The notes under the pieces are model-generated. The model was not told where the DNA came from. It made no database searches and was given only the letters and a program-made list of their open reading frames with translations. Position numbers and translations under genes: made by a program. A stretch of DNA of 64,000 nucleotides, taken from NCBI GenBank assembly GCA_023846275.1, contig CM043875.1:39710633-39774632 (forward strand), in the 5' to 3' direction. This document shows, one piece after another, positions 1-14,929 of this stretch. Position 1 is the stretch's first letter. The number at the start of each line of letters is the position of its first letter. The stretch is from Vanilla planifolia (Eukaryota > Streptophyta > Magnoliopsida > Asparagales > Orchidaceae).

Positions 1-3000
1 GCAAATCATATAAGCATTGTTCAAAGCAAAAAATAAAAAATATAGGAAATAATTTATGAGAATAAAATGTTTTATGAAGCATGTATTTGTAAGATATATA
101 TTGATCATTTCATACACATTTTATTATAAAAAATTTAGAATAGTGGAAGATAAAAAAATATTTTATTGAACTAAATAGATAAATGTATAATGTGTGATGT
201 AGCACAATATTAGTTTATAATTTTATATAATTCTTTGAGACTATATTCACTTATGTCAAAAAACATTTATGTTTTCTACATTACTTATCGTATAACTATG
301 AATTTCATGACTTACTATTTTATGACTTTCTTTGTTATATGTTATTATAAAGAATAAAAAAATAATAAAACATAAATAATACTTAAAATGAAAAATAATA
401 TATTATTATTTTGAAAATAATATTTAGACTGACATATTTGTTTCATATATATAGATGACATAATTATCTCATACACAACAAATAAAAAGAAACTTGAATT
501 CTTTAAGGTCTCAATATTAGACTCAGTGAGTTGAAGCACACAATATCGATCTTCGGATGAGATATCTGTCTAACCTATGCGCTATAAACTTACTACATAT
601 ATATTGTTAAACAAAGTCCAACTTGTTGGATCACAAGATGTAAGTATCATACCTACCTGATGACACTAGTTCTGGTATATTGGATCGTAAGATATTGATC
701 ATTGGATTATATATCTACCTAATGTTATATGTATAGATTAGATAGATGTTAACTAGAGATCATTTGTTGATATGATAATTGGATCAAATGAGGATAATAA
801 TTTAAAGAGATGGAGTTATTAATCATATAAAATATTAGAAGTTAAAATAAATAAAAAAATAGAATTTATTTGATTTACTTTTGGTCATATGACATCATAT
901 TAGATTTCAAATTTATACATGTGATCTGTTACAATTTTATGGTATAACTTCTATTTTATTTAGATTTTTTTATATTTAATTACTTTATTAGATTTATCTA
1001 CTAAGATATCTAAATCTCATTAGTACAAATCATGCATTTATCCAAGCATTTACTATACCAAAATTTGGGAATTTTGATGCTATAGACGTGGACAAAACTG
1101 CTAAGATTTGAGAATAGGTAATGCTTTGTGTATGTTTGGTAATTGGGAGTATGATGGAACATTAGCTTAAATTTTATGCAGCTTGTGTTTAGATTACATA
1201 CACTGATAATTTATTTATGTAGTTTTATTTTGATTGATATTTGAGATTTTGTGATATCATTAGTTCTCTATCTTAGGTTTAAAATCCTCACTCAATATTT
1301 TATTTATGTAAAATCTTTAATTTTCTAATCGATTAAAAATGTGGTTAGGTGGGGCTTTGACAACAATTTTTAATGAAAATTATTACTGCTCACTATAATG
1401 ATAAATGTATTCCAACTATAGAATAAGGAAAATAATAACGTCAATACATTCTTCATCATAGAAGTTATTTTCATCTATCTTTACTATGTGATTATTACAT
1501 TAAACTCATTAACATGATTTGTATAACAAGTTTCTTGCACCATCTTTTGGTTAAGAAACAATTACATCAAATAAAAAACATATTTGATTTTAAGAGTTTC
1601 TCTTGCATGTCACATAAATTATCAATTAAACCTATGGTCTTCATCTATTTATTGATGGTGAATGCTACAATTTGGCCAAGGTTAGTAAGATTATTTCTTG
1701 CACCCATCAATCATGACTATTTCATTCTTCATGCTTCATAAATTATCTATTTTGATAACGTATAGTGATACAATTATTAAATAAGTAAATTGCACAAAAA
1801 AATGTCATTTATTTCCCTCTCTTGTAGTGGCCTTGTTACATTCCTCAATAATTACTTACACCTCCTTTACACCACCTTTTTCATAAAGACAATCTATTTG
1901 ACCAATAAGATTGATTCATGTGGCAGAGAAAGCTTTCATTAAAATATCTTAAGGTCTTGCAAAAAGAAGGGGCTTTCTCATAGAGCAAGTTGATATTTTA
2001 TCCAAACAATAATTAGCACAAATTTTGATGATAATCAAATCTTCCACATATGTTTTCTAGATGTCGAAGTCTTTTTTCTCAAACTTATTACCTTTGTCAT
2101 CTTTAATCTCTTTTTCATAGAACAAACACTTAAATTATAAAAATAAGAAGTCATTTTTTCTTATACTAATTGTTGGGAAATATAATACCACAAATCTCTC
2201 TTAATTTGTAGATTTTCTCCTTGAAGCAATCACTGAGATTAATCTCACACACTTAAGTATTAATAAACAAAATAGTTATCCAAAATAGTCAAACAAAAAT
2301 ATAAAATTTAAAAGAATGACATAACAAGACACTAGTAGATAATAGAACACCATAAGATTAACCAAAGATGAAAGGATTTACACAAAAGCACAAACTAGAA
2401 GAACCTAAAGATCACAACATATAATTTTACTAAAATTTGAAAGAAATTATAAGCTTCTTTCAAAAATTGAACTTTAAAAGAACGAAGATACTTAAGGTTT
2501 GTAAAAAAAGTACAAACTTCTACACTTGAAAGTTTTCCTTTCATTCTTCTTATATATATGTTCCAAAACTTGTCATATGTTCACATGTAGCATGATACAT
2601 CAACAAGCCCTACACACCACAATTTTGCACATATGAATCATAACCATTTGTTTAACAATATTTCAGAAATCACCAAAATTGTCGAATGTTGTATATCCTC
2701 AAATACAACTTGATTTATTATCGTTATAATTTTATACTTAGCTTAAAACATTGAGCAATACACATCTCTAAATATGAATTATCTAAACATCTTTGTAATA
2801 TTACATTTAATAACACCTATCATACCAATATTCACACCATGTCCATTATCTCAGAAATTGTAAAATCAAAAGGAAAAGGTTAATAGACAAGTAATGAAAA
2901 GCAAACTAGAGATCACTAATTTACATCATAGCTAAGAAGTGCATGGTACAATAGTTGTTAACTTCAAGTTGAAGTTTCCTATTGGCATAATGATTTGTCT

Positions 3001-3350
3001 AAAGAAGCATAGTAAGTCATTGGTATCCATCTTTGCTTTTTCAAATTTAAAATAATAAATATTAATAAATATTTTTTATCTAATTTTTTTAATAACAAAA
3101 AATTTATTTTCCAAAAAATTCTCTTTATTTTTTTACACAGAAATTAAACGTTTTTTTTTTGGTGTAAGCAGAGTTTCATCACTTTATGTGGGTAAGTAGG
3201 CAAATCAAGGGGGAAGGACAAAAGCATGTCAGCTCAAAAAAGAGTACTTTAAAATGGTTTTTTTTAAAATAATTTTTATAAATAAACAAATATTTTTTCT
3301 TATATTTTGGTAGAGAAAACTTTGAAATGAGTTTTTTTTAAAAAAAACAA
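1..3350. other. AT-rich intergenic DNA, no gene recognised
   Basis: Both strands are full of stops. The short open frames here (for example at 345-539 and 1514-1741) show no motif and have the composition expected of random AT-rich DNA. Apart from a small internal repeat near 618-729 nothing recognisable was seen. It is probably decayed transposon sequence, but no diagnostic domain supports that. Confidence 0.6.
618..729. repeat. Imperfect direct repeat of about 55 bp
   Basis: Two adjacent segments, about 618-664 and 676-729, share the order TTGGATC, then AAGAT with a short variable stretch, then CTACCTRATG. They look like two diverged units of an old tandem repeat, a pattern common inside plant LTRs. 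No flanking LTR ends were identified. Confidence 0.4.

Positions 3351-3401
<51 letters not shown>
3351..3401. repeat. (ATT)n microsatellite
   Basis: About 17 uninterrupted ATT/TTA units. It is likely to vary in length between individuals. No gene is nearby. Confidence 0.95.
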
Positions 3402-3402
<1 letters not shown>

Positions 3403-6400
3403 TTACAAAACAAGTTTCAAATTTTTTGGTTTCTAAAAAAACTTCAATTTCATTTTATCAAATTTTTTTTAATATAATTTTTAAATTTTTAAATAAACTT
3501 TTAAATCATATGCAAATAAAGTCCTAAGTATTTTCATAAGTCACTCTAAAGTTTCTTAGATTCATGTTTTTTTTTTTTGTTATGCCAATAAAATGATTAG
3601 ATTATGCACTAAATCTTTTGTGCACGTCGATTGCTAATGGATGGCTATGGGCAACATTGGCAATAAAAGTTGCTTGGAGGATGGATCAATGGTGTTTTAG
3701 GCTTTGGTAGAGACAACGATATGTAAATGTAAGCGAGCAACAAGATGAGGAAGGCAAATGGTGACAGGCGATGATCGGATGGTGACAAAAGGTATTTGAT
3801 GATGATGGATGATGATAAAGATATGCATCTTGAAGAAAAACTTTATATTCATAAATATTTTGTTTTGTGATTGTTATAAATGTCAAATACTTAGCTTTTT
3901 TTATTAAAAGTTAAGATAGGATATACGAAAATAAAAAAATCATAAAGATAGACTAAAGCACTATATTATAACTACAATAATAGAAATGTTAACAACGATC
4001 CTTGTTCGACATTAAGAGTTGATCGCATAATATTGGTGCATATTAGTTGACTTATAAAACATTAGTTTGAAAAGTATTGCTATTGAATATTTTTCAAAGA
4101 TGTTATACTTGATATATGTGGCAAAGAACATTAATGAGACATTAGCATTATTAATCTATAATGTTGTTTAATTTTTGTAAAATAAACAACCTCATGAAAA
4201 GCCTTTGTTTCTTTAATTAACTTGAAGGAAGGGTAAGAAACTATTAAAAAAAGTAAAATAGATAACAAAAAACAATAACTTGTTCTCTGTAAAAATCAAT
4301 TATACTCAAAAAACTTTTTGATACATGTAATTAATCTAACGGTGAATAAGTTGTAAGACTAACATCTGACAATCAAGATCTTACTTTTTATTGTATAGAT
4401 AATTATAAAAAATTTATGTAATTATAATATTTTATTTATCATTATTTAGTTAGTTGGATTCCAAATTTTTGTTGCATTATTAGATTCTTATTTTATGAAT
4501 TGTTGTGATTTAACTAGATGAGACATTGATATTTTTTTATATATATGCTCCATCAATGATGAATTAGTTTTATGACTAAGATCTAACGACTGACTCATGA
4601 TAGATCTTCAATTGTACTCACTTTTTCTTTTCTGTTTCCATCAACAACATTCTAACGATTAAAATAGAAAGAATCATCAAAAGATGGGAGACAAATGAGT
4701 GGTGGGTTATTAGAATATGTTTATGATGAACTTTGGACAAACAACTAAGTAATGGATTTCAATAGAAACAAAATAAGTGGGGCAACTATGGAGCAAACAT
4801 GGATCTAAGCCATCCAATAAAATGGCCGAAAGGGTCTCTTTGATCTGCACACAACACATGCTCCATTGGATGCTTTTCTCCAAGTAGCAAAGAGATAACT
4901 TTAACATCTTTGTTGCCTTCAAATAATTAAATACAATATAAGAGATAAACAAAACCAAAGTAACCTTAATGATCATATTTGAAAAAGATTTGACATGGTT
5001 TGCTTGACAATAGTTTCATGTCTAAGCCATGTTGTTGAATGTCCTCGAAGCTTGAGATTTTTTTTTTATCATGTTTTAGTTTCTCATATATTTGATCTTC
5101 GAAGGTTGCTATAGATTTCATCACTTATAAGAACTATATGGAAGGAAAAAATATTGTTGTGATGTTTAATTTTAGAATTTTTTTGTAGTGTTTAGGTTTA
5201 GCTATTTGTTCAAAATAATAAAAAATAATTTTAAAATAAAATTTAAGAATTATTTGTATGGTTTTTATTGTTTTTGAAATTTGTAAAAATAAAAAATAAA
5301 AATCTACAAAAGTGCCAAAGTGGGCACTCTTTTGTTGGACCATATTTGACATTAGGAAACTTTTGCCATCATTTCTTTTTTGCTTTTACTTATAAGTAAA
5401 AGACAATATTGCATTACATTTTTTATTTAAATCAAATAATCATATAATGAATTATCTTAATGAGTAATTTTTAACAATAAATTATTCAATCATTGTGTTT
5501 CAAATAAATATTGTTTAATGACTAGTGCTAATAGATTGCATATCTAAACAAATAATATATGTAAAAATAAAATAAAATTTTTAACATTTCAAAAAGGTAT
5601 AACGAGAATGATGCTAACATAAAAGATTAATCTAACATATGAAGCTCCAAACAAGATTATGTCGATACATAAACCTTAATCAACAAAATCTACACAATCT
5701 CTTGAAAAGTAGAACTAAGTTATTGGATGGACATCTCGTGAATAAAATAACCTCATGTTTGTTTTCTTGTGTTCTATGTTTTATTTGAGAAATCCAATCA
5801 CTATTAAATGATCAACAATTTTTAAACAATAAAATTTTTAATGCTAAATATTGATAATAATCTATACGTGACATCAAATAATGATAAAATCAACTAAAAT
5901 ATATAAGATTTAAATAAACCCAAAAGGTTTTCAAATAAAAAAGACATCCATATGATACGTGTAGCACAAAGAGAGATAAATATTGAAATGCAAGTTTTTA
6001 TCTTCTTTGAACGAGCAATCACCCTTCCAAAGTTGTTGCTTCACTCGAAAACAGTAAAGTGTCACGAAGAACAAAAGGCCAAAAGACCAAAGCAAAGTGA
6101 TAGGAAAGAGCAAAGCTTTTGAGCCCTTTTTGCATTTTTTCTAGTGCACATCATGTGCTCTTTAACACCCAAAATCCTCTAAAGCTTCCTGAACCAGAGG
6201 AAGCTGGACAGTTGTTACCTATATGAGAGAGGAACTCCGGCCACTCCCTTACCTCACTTTGCTTTCCATCAGATATCCACCCTTTTGCTTTTAACACAAT
6301 CGGGGTCATTACGATTGGTTGTCGATTTGGTTCAGTGTGAGGGAGAAGTTGTGCTTTCCCCTTTGGATGTTAGACTTGGAAAACTTTTGGAAATAAAATC

Positions 6401-7450
6401 TATAAAATTATTTTTATGATTGTTATATGTTTGGTTATCCATGCAATAGTTTTTGGTGGGTGTCGAAGAACAAGGGACTCTGATAGGCATCTGTTATATC
6501 AATGTGAGATATTTATAGGAAGATGTAAGTGATCTTTGTTGTTTGATTATCAAATAAGAGACGATAAGAACATGATGTTTTAGTTGTAATGATAAAAATG
6601 ATATCATTAGTTATAATAGATTATAAGTAAAAAATAAGAAAAATTTAATTTATCTATTACTTATTTTTATTATGAAATAAATTCATCTTGTCATGATGAG
6701 ATAAATAAGAAATCAATAGTTTACAAGTTTTTTCTTTACATTTTGATTAACTTTGATCAAAAGTCATACAATAATTATGTTAAGACTCAAGTTTTAGATA
6801 ATGAAACTAATCAAAAATAGTAATTTTAACTAAAAACTATCCTTCCTCCATAATAAAAAGTTTTGTTTTTAGTTAATTTTAACTAAAAACTCATATCAAA
6901 TCATCTCAAGCTAGTCAACATATCTTTTCCAAAGTGTCACAAAATAGTCACATTTATAGAGCTCAAGTAAAAGTTAGATGGTGCATCCTTTAATGCAAGA
7001 CTAAAGATTTAAAATATAAAGGAAGAAAAACCAAAAGTGATAAGAATAAGATAAAACATTAACCAGCCCAAATGGTTGGCTAATTACATAATGTAGTCAA
7101 GAGGAAATGGTCACATCCCACCAAAAATCACATTCTAATGTCATCCCTAATCACTTTTAGATCAAGAAAAGCAGAGTTTAAATACAACCAGAACACAACA
7201 ATGATCAACAAGGCAAGGAATGATGATTAAGACCAATTTTCTTTTTATTTTCTAATCATTTATTCTTTAAACTAAGAAAGTTCTAAACTTCATAAACAAA
7301 TGAATAACATGTCTTAAAAATGTCTACTTTTACTTATATAAATAATAACATTTCATAATAATTTTTTAAATAAATAAAGATCACATTATCTTTAATTAAA
7401 ACTTAGCATACTAAACCATAAAACAAAAAATAACATCACAAATCTACTAC
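3402..7450. other. AT-rich intergenic DNA with one less AT-rich island
   Basis: No gene or transposon domain was recognised. The stretch at about 6120-6360 is clearly richer in G and C than its surroundings and has longer stop-free runs. Neither strand gives a family I know. It may be a decayed exon or part of a transposon. Confidence 0.5.
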
Positions 7451-9639
7451 AAAAAATGACACATAATACAACCGCACGACTCTCCAACAAAACAAACATA
7501 TAATACATGAGAGAAAATACCACATATATCCAACATTCGATTTACCTTGCTACCGATTCTCAAGAACTTCACTTATGCTTCACAAGGCTCCCTTGCTCGA
7601 TGAATATCTATGTTATGCTTACACTACAAGTAAGAGAGTGAGCATAACAAATTCAATAAATAAATTAATGACTAAAGTAGATAAAGTAATGTAAATATAA
7701 TAGAAGAAATATATCTTGAATTTAAGACACTATAATAAATGTATGATAACTAAAAAATGATCATAAGTAATAACGTTTCTACAATACTATAAGAATATCA
7801 CAATATCTTACTAATGCATATGTACACTACTATTATTTAGGCCAACATACAATAGCTCTTTGTTTTTCATCATAGATCTTTTTTTACTATTACGCAATAT
7901 ATTTATTTATAATACTCTTTTTTATTTAATTACTAGTTTTTTTTTAATATTTATTCATCTATTATTCCTTTTTTTATTCTTTTATTTTCTCAATGTGCTC
8001 ATAATTATTATAAGGATCTAAATATTTCCTAAATGACTATTGTTTTAGTGTCATGTGATCTTATCTCATATTATATTATGTCTCGCTTAAACACACAACA
8101 TGCAAGTTTCATCTTATACCATTTTTATATCAATGCATAGCTAGTAGATCATATTTTATATCATGTCTACATCATAACAAATCTCATCTCCCCACATCAT
8201 AATAAATCTTAACTTATATTATGTTTGCATCATGACAAATCTCATCTCATAACATCTTTATATCATAATAACTTTTATTTTACAACAATAGCTAGTACAG
8301 TATCTGATGTTAGTGGTGTCATACCATTTCATTATTGAAAACTATTTACCAAAAATAAGAGAGGGTGAATTGTGATTGGTTAATTCTTTTAATTTAGGAT
8401 AGTTTAGTAAACTTAAAACAAAACATTTTTTCAACTTTGAAATCAATTGTTGTTAAATGTGAAGCCAGAAACACGTAGAAAAAGTACACATGATTTCTAG
8501 TTCAACCACAAAACTTTGGCCTATGTCCATCCCATTGCTAGCCCAATCAAGCTTCACTAATCAATACCTTTTGTCAACAATAAGTAGGACACAAACCCTT
8601 ATAACAATTTGATTGCACATTGATAAAATACAAGTTTATTGAACTTACAATAATAACTCAGCCATTGTCACACAACAATAACTAATATTAATAACAAATA
8701 ATAAGATTTATAAGAGTAATAATAATAAGTACTCTTACATTAAACTTATAATTAAGAAACACCTAACCAGCATAAGTCTAGAATGCTTGTAAGAACGCTA
8801 ATGAACTAAAACTCTATGAAAGAAACTTAAAAAATGAGAACATAATGTTGCAGGTGATGTAATAAAGCCTTTGTTTTGCTTGTTTGCAAATCATCCATAG
8901 GAATCTTATCATGTAATGATGTAATAATATAATCATTAGGCCTTTTAAGTTGAAAGTATTTCTATTTATACTCTTAATTTATTTCTTGTAGTTTGAGGAA
9001 GGTCCAATGACATTATTTTTTTCTCAAACCAAATCTCATCTATATCTCTCTTTTACTCTTCTTGATTTCTCCCTCTTCTTGTTTGCTTCGTAGACACCTT
9101 TAGCTTAATCAAAATGCTTGGGACATGAAAGAGCTTATCCTCCTTTTAAATAAAAAGATTATTTTCATCTTAATATCTTACTTTCTTATTTTTAGATTTA
9201 GAAATTCATAAAAAAATAAATGACTTTTAAAAAATACAAATCACATACCTAGGGATTCCTCAAGCTAATTCTTTTATGTTATGCTTAAATTTTAGATCTA
9301 GCCACTATCATCCTAGCATGATTTTTAAGACACCCTTTTATTAATAAATTCTCAAGTTCTAAATATGGCATGTACAAATTAAATAAAAGAATCCTTATTT
9401 AGAAGGAATCTTTAGATTAATTATGTAAATTAATACAATCTCTCCATCTTATAGAAATTTTATCCAAAAAATTTAGAATAATTTAGGATAGTATAATATA
9501 ATTTCGTCCATTATTTCTTACATAAATTTTTTTAGTTTGGCTTTTTCAAAACACCATTATCATAAAAATGACTTTATTCCATTATCTATTTCCTTGTTTT
9601 GCAAGAGCATTAGTTGGCTACTCATTGTAAGACATGCTA
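7451..9639. repeat. Probable LTR or 3' flank of the adjacent minus-strand gypsy element
   Basis: This lies immediately 3' (in minus orientation) of an integrase C-terminus, where the non-coding tail and 3' LTR of a chromovirus would be expected. It contains short degenerate direct repeats: a 21-bp unit at 8170-8190 recurs at 8228-8248 with one difference. No clean TG...CA ends were found, so the LTR assignment rests on position and is uncertain. Confidence 0.35.
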
Positions 9640-11410
9640 GGTTGGATTTCAATTTTCTTTGAATTATACTAAATTGCATGAGATAGATTAGGAGCTTTGC
9701 CAAATCTGATAACCTCTTTTAAAGGTCTTACTTTAAAGAAGACATACTTAAATTCTTAGAATTTGACATTCTTAATTTTTTTATCATAATATTTCTTTGA
9801 TCAGTCTTGAACAGTCTAATTCTTGTCTCTAATTATTCTAATATTCTTGATGACTTCATTAACAAAATCAACTCTAATAAGTTATCTTTCACTATTGCTA
9901 AACCAATACAATAGAGATAAACACTTCTTTTCATACAAAGCTTCATACGGAGACATCTAAAAGCTAGTATAAAATCTATTATTGTATGCAAATTTTATTA
10001 AAGGTGAGCAATATTCCCAATCACTATCATAATCTAGGACATAAAGTCACATTAAATCCTCAATGGACTTGATAATCCTTCCAATTTGTCCATCAATTTA
10101 AGGATGGAAAGTCATACTAAATCTTAAATAAGTCTTAAGAGTTTTATACACATTTCTCCAAAATTGACAAATAAATTAAGGATCCCTATCAAAGATTATT
10201 GTCTCAAGAATCCCATTGCAATCTAAAAATCTACTACACATATAATTGAGCCACTTTTTTTTGTAAAAACAGGTTATTCTAATAAGTAAGAAATATGTAA
10301 ACTTAGTTAATCTATCTACAACTATCCATGTAATATCATGCCCTCTAAGGTCTACATACACCCATTTCTATTTGGGAATAGGCAAAGATTGTAATAAATC
10401 ACTAGGGTTTTATTGTTTTCCCTTAACCTACTAGCAAATAAGACATTTTTTAACTTATTTTGTCGCGTCTCTCTTCATTTTAGGCAACCAATAATTTTTC
10501 CCAATTCTTGGCACATTTTATTCTATTATATTTTAATTTATTTAGGAATTGATTTTGGACAACTTGATGACACTTGACTTCAAAAATGATAGTAATAGTT
10601 GAAGTTCAGACAACCCAAGTATAATTCTTTCTTTTATTCAACTTCATCACCTCTACAATCATACTAACCAATAATAAGAACTTACAACCAAGCCTATGTG
10701 TACTAACAAAAGTATAATATTAAAAAAAAACTCTATTCGTTTAGTATGTTTTATAATAAGTTTCTTCTATGAACTCCTCATAGCTTGGCAAATAAAGTAT
10801 AGTATATGCTCTTTTAGTAGCAAATATTGCTGCCAATTTTAAGAAGCTGCATTACCAAATAATACTCCTTGTCATAAATTGAATACTTACATTTGTTCTC
10901 TTTTTTACCTTTTAATAAAATAAATTGTATGCCTTTTTTGGCTCAACACTACTCAACTCACTATTACATACATCATATGCTACTTTGAACTTTGCAAAAA
11001 ATCTAGTAACCACATTATAAGTGCTTGAGTCAAAGCTTCTTTTATTTTATGAAAAGCTTTTTCTATGACCAACCACCATTTGAATTCACCTTTTTTTCAT
11101 GTGTTTAGTCGTTGGTGCTATAATCATGCTAAAGCCTTTGATAAACCATAAAAAAAATGTGGAACTATGAAAACTCTTAACTTCATAGATATTAATTGGC
11201 ATTTTTCTAATTTTTTTACTTTTTCTAGATCTATCGATATCCCTTTCATCAAGATTATATAACCAACAAATACAATAATAGAGGTCACAAATATTCACTT
11301 TGTCATATTAATATAATATCTTTCTTTCTTAAAAACCTCAAACACTCAATTTAAATGTTCTAACTATTCATCTTCATTTTGGTTATATGTCAAAATAAAA
11401 TACCAAAAGG
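9640..11410 (-). mobile_element. Ty3/gypsy chromovirus remnant: RT end, RNase H, integrase
   Basis: Read on the minus strand, the pieces come in gypsy pol order despite many stops and frameshifts. Near 11385-11410 there is a decayed catalytic box of reverse transcriptase (VFYFDI, where family members have VFIDDI). It is followed by a stretch resembling the RT-RNase H connection: VFEVFKKERYYINM, then VKSFHSS, then FIKGFSMIIAP. At about 10176-10370 is an integrase core segment (WIVVDRLTKFTYFL, then IIFDRDP, the second catalytic Asp region). At about 9640-10010 is the integrase C-terminal part (MSPYEALYEKKC, IRIIRDK, FKVRPLKEVIRFGK). This order and wording fit Del/Tekay/Reina-type chromoviruses. 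The element is dead. The upstream part probably lies at 14930-17436. Confidence 0.85.
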
Positions 11411-11938
11411 TTTCTTATGAATGATTGTGAAAAGTGATTGTCATCGATTATATGAATAATATACACTATTTATTTGTACACATATATAATATAAAACATA
11501 TTATTCATTATTTAGTTATGACTATTGTAATAATTTTATATTTTTTATTATTACTCAATGTTATTATTTTTTATTTAGAAATAATTGTATGTAAAACCTA
11601 CCTATGAAACATTACAAAGCTCATTTTCTTATATTTTGCATCATATCATAAATGCATAGAGAGGGCATGGGCAAGGTGGTATTCAAGCAACGTGATTTGA
11701 TATAAAGAGATGCTTTTAAGAAATATTATATACATATATATATTGTCATTATATATTTGTCAAGATTTCGTTGTAGCAAGTATGCATGTAATCTTATATT
11801 TGCTATTTTATTTCATAAAAAAATGGTTTTGAACATGGTTTTAAATTTAATTTTATCATTATTCTCACTTGATTATTGGTTTTGTGTTCTTATACTACAT
11901 AGAATCTTCGATTTAGCCCAATAAGACGTTATTATAAA
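11411..11938. other. Unassigned segment inside the broken gypsy element
   Basis: If the flanking pol pieces belong to one element, the central part of RT should lie here. The minus-strand translation does not resemble RT, so this is either a further insertion or sequence decayed beyond recognition. No other feature was seen. Confidence 0.4.
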
Positions 11939-14900
11939 TGTGGCATCCCTTTTTCATCACTAGCTTTTCTTAGTCGGTGGGTGTCACTAACTAATTTTTC
12001 TTTTTTTTCTTTCCTTCGTTTCTTTAAAATCAATTAAACATCAAATAGCAAAAGCACTTTACAATCTTTATAAATGCATAGTAGAAACAAATATAAAAGC
12101 TTTATAAGAAATTGGTGTTAATCTTTTTAACACCAACTTTTATAACTATTAGAAGTATAAAAGTTTCTCATATTTCTTTTGAAAAAATATGTTTCATAAA
12201 ACATTATTGATAATAAATTTTTTATATATTTTTTTACTCAAATAAAATAAAATAAAAACCACATATCTATTGATAAATGTATCTAAATCATCATGTGCTA
12301 ACTCTCATTTTATCTCGATAATCTCATGGAGTGTATTCCTTTAACCTACAAGTGTTTGTTCAAAATAAACATGAGTCAATTGATACTTGCTCAATGATAA
12401 ATGCATGTAAATATATATAAATAAATATAATATTTGGGTAATCATATCCATGAGTCATTCATGACATTACATTATGTATTAAGTATAAGAGCAAATAATG
12501 AAAAGTAAGATAATTTCAAAGTAAAACTTTTATTATATTAATCTTTAGAGGTTTTACACATTTCTTGTTCCTTCTACTACTATATTTTTTTAGAAATTAG
12601 CTTAGAAAAAAGTCATTTAAACAAATTAAGAATGTTTAAGAGAATATCATTCTAAACTTTGATAGCCCAAAAGAAGGCTCTTTTGGCTCATCTCTAAATA
12701 TGTTGTTCCAAAATTAACTATTCGTTATTTCATTTTGAACATTTTCATCTTTTCACTAAACCCCTTTCATAATAATAACCTTTTCATTTTGAATATTTTC
12801 TCTTTTTATATATTTTTTCTTTTTTTGTGACTATTATCATAATAACATATTTTCTTTTTTCCTTTCTCTTTTGAATATTATCAAATTAACATTATAATTT
12901 GCATATACATTTTATGAACGTTGTCATACAATTATAAAGATAAACAAACTTGTAATCAAAGTAGAACATCACTTATGCTTAAGCAACATATACACATACA
13001 CACACATATAAATCACGTCGTAAGAATATTGTTATTTAATTTTCTCAATGAATTCCCTTTTTGATCATCTCATAAAGATATATATTTCTAACAAGCATCA
13101 TGCATCAAAGGTCTCATGCATCATGCATCTTTAACTTGATATTTTCTCAATCATCAAAATCTCCAACTTACAATACACATTACAAGAAAGCACATACACA
13201 TAAATATAAGTTTTTCACTCTCATGCTTCCTCTAATTTATAACATGTTATTACAAATAAGATTAATAAGTATCTCCCATATAATATTTTTATATTTTAAT
13301 ATAAGCATCTTACTTAACATTATATACATCATATAAAAGTTTTGTTTACCTTTTAAGTTTATTTAGTGGTTTTACTAAGACTTAGATATTTGTTTTAAGT
13401 TTCAATTTTTATAATACCTATGAGTTTTACCCTCAGTTTTTTCTTTGTTACCCGCCAAACTCTTCTCTAATTCCTTTCAACACTTAACGAGTATTTCTTT
13501 TCTCTCTTTTCTTCATTTTTATATAAGTAGCCAGAGTTAAATGCACATGTTTCTCCCAAAAACTCTTCCCAAGTTTGGCCTCACTTATGTTTACTTTAAA
13601 ATAATATCTTTGCATTTTACACATGTTCATCTCCATCTAATAACTGTGTTCCTTTAGTTTTGCATCCTTTTGACTTTATTTTTGCTTAACTTTGATGGTT
13701 TTCTTTCAATTAAACTCATCCTATGATATTTTATGTCACCATTCTTTGTTTCAATTCTTAAATCTTCTTAATTTCTCCATATCATCTTTATACAATATCT
13801 AGTTTTGTATTGTATAATTAGTTAAAACTCCTATTATATGCAGTTATTCATATTAATCATATTCATATGATCTATTAGCCTTTTTAATATGATCCAATGT
13901 TGCTTTGTTATCTTAAGCATTCTCTTTACTTTATACTTTACAGTTCCATTATTGTAGTTGTATGATACATCTTCCTTCTTATATTATAACTCAATGAATC
14001 TTGTGCACAATGCCTATTATACAGATAATCATACACATATATTAATACTCATTATATTACATAATTTTTCCACTCATTACTCAACCCATCAATTAGTTAA
14101 TTTTCCTTCTTAATTAATCATTTTTGTATATTTTTTTTCTTTTGTATTATATGATACTATATTTCATGTATTAACTATTTGTTATTATGCATTAACAACG
14201 TTATATGATGTCCTGGTTATCATTGTATGATCCTTAGCTAATTTTATTATCATTTCACATTTTTCTCAAGTTCATTCTCTTTCTTATTAGATCATACCAT
14301 ATAATATCTTTTGGTAATATTGTATAATATAATCCTTCCTTATTTAACCCATTAGATTCATTTGAATCATAGTGATGATGCATTAACTACATTTTATCAT
14401 ATCAATATGATTTTATATATTATACTTATATGATATAATCTTATTTTATAAACTTGTTCACTTTATACATCAATTTTATTTTTGTTACTGATTGTAGTGT
14501 ATGATATACCTTTTTTGTACTCTATGTTCCAATTCGTTTTTATTTCTTAACTTGTCGAACTAATCAAACCCATATAATTATTAATGACTTAGTTCATTTT
14601 TTAATTATTTTATTGTATTACATGATTTTTTATATCATACTAAATGATGATCTTTGTTAAACCATCTTTTTTATTGTGATCCATATCATATTATATGTTA
14701 TGTTATAATCTTATCATATGAACTTTTTTTTAAAACATTTATTCAATTTTATTAATTATTTTCTCAATCATTATGATTATTTTAAACATTTTTTACTACT
14801 CAACTCTCTATAAGTCATTAATAATTCTTTAATTTTTTTTATTTTTAACTCATGATTTGAATTTATTAAAATTTATTGTCTCTAATTTTGGGATGTTATA
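11939..14900. mobile_element. Candidate long solo LTR nested in the gypsy element
   Basis: The left edge reads TGTGGCATCCC (from 11939) and the right edge reads GGGATGTTATA (ending 14900). Together they form the short inverted ends typical of Tekay/Del-type LTRs, with a final CA apparently mutated to TA. The 2.96 kb between them is non-coding, AT-rich and carries degenerate internal repeats (blocks around GTATGAT, 13960-14520), as long chromovirus LTRs do. No gag or pol was seen inside, hence solo LTR. No target-site duplication could be confirmed. Confidence 0.45.
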
Positions 14901-14929
14901 ATATATTATTAAGTAGAAAAAACGAAAGA

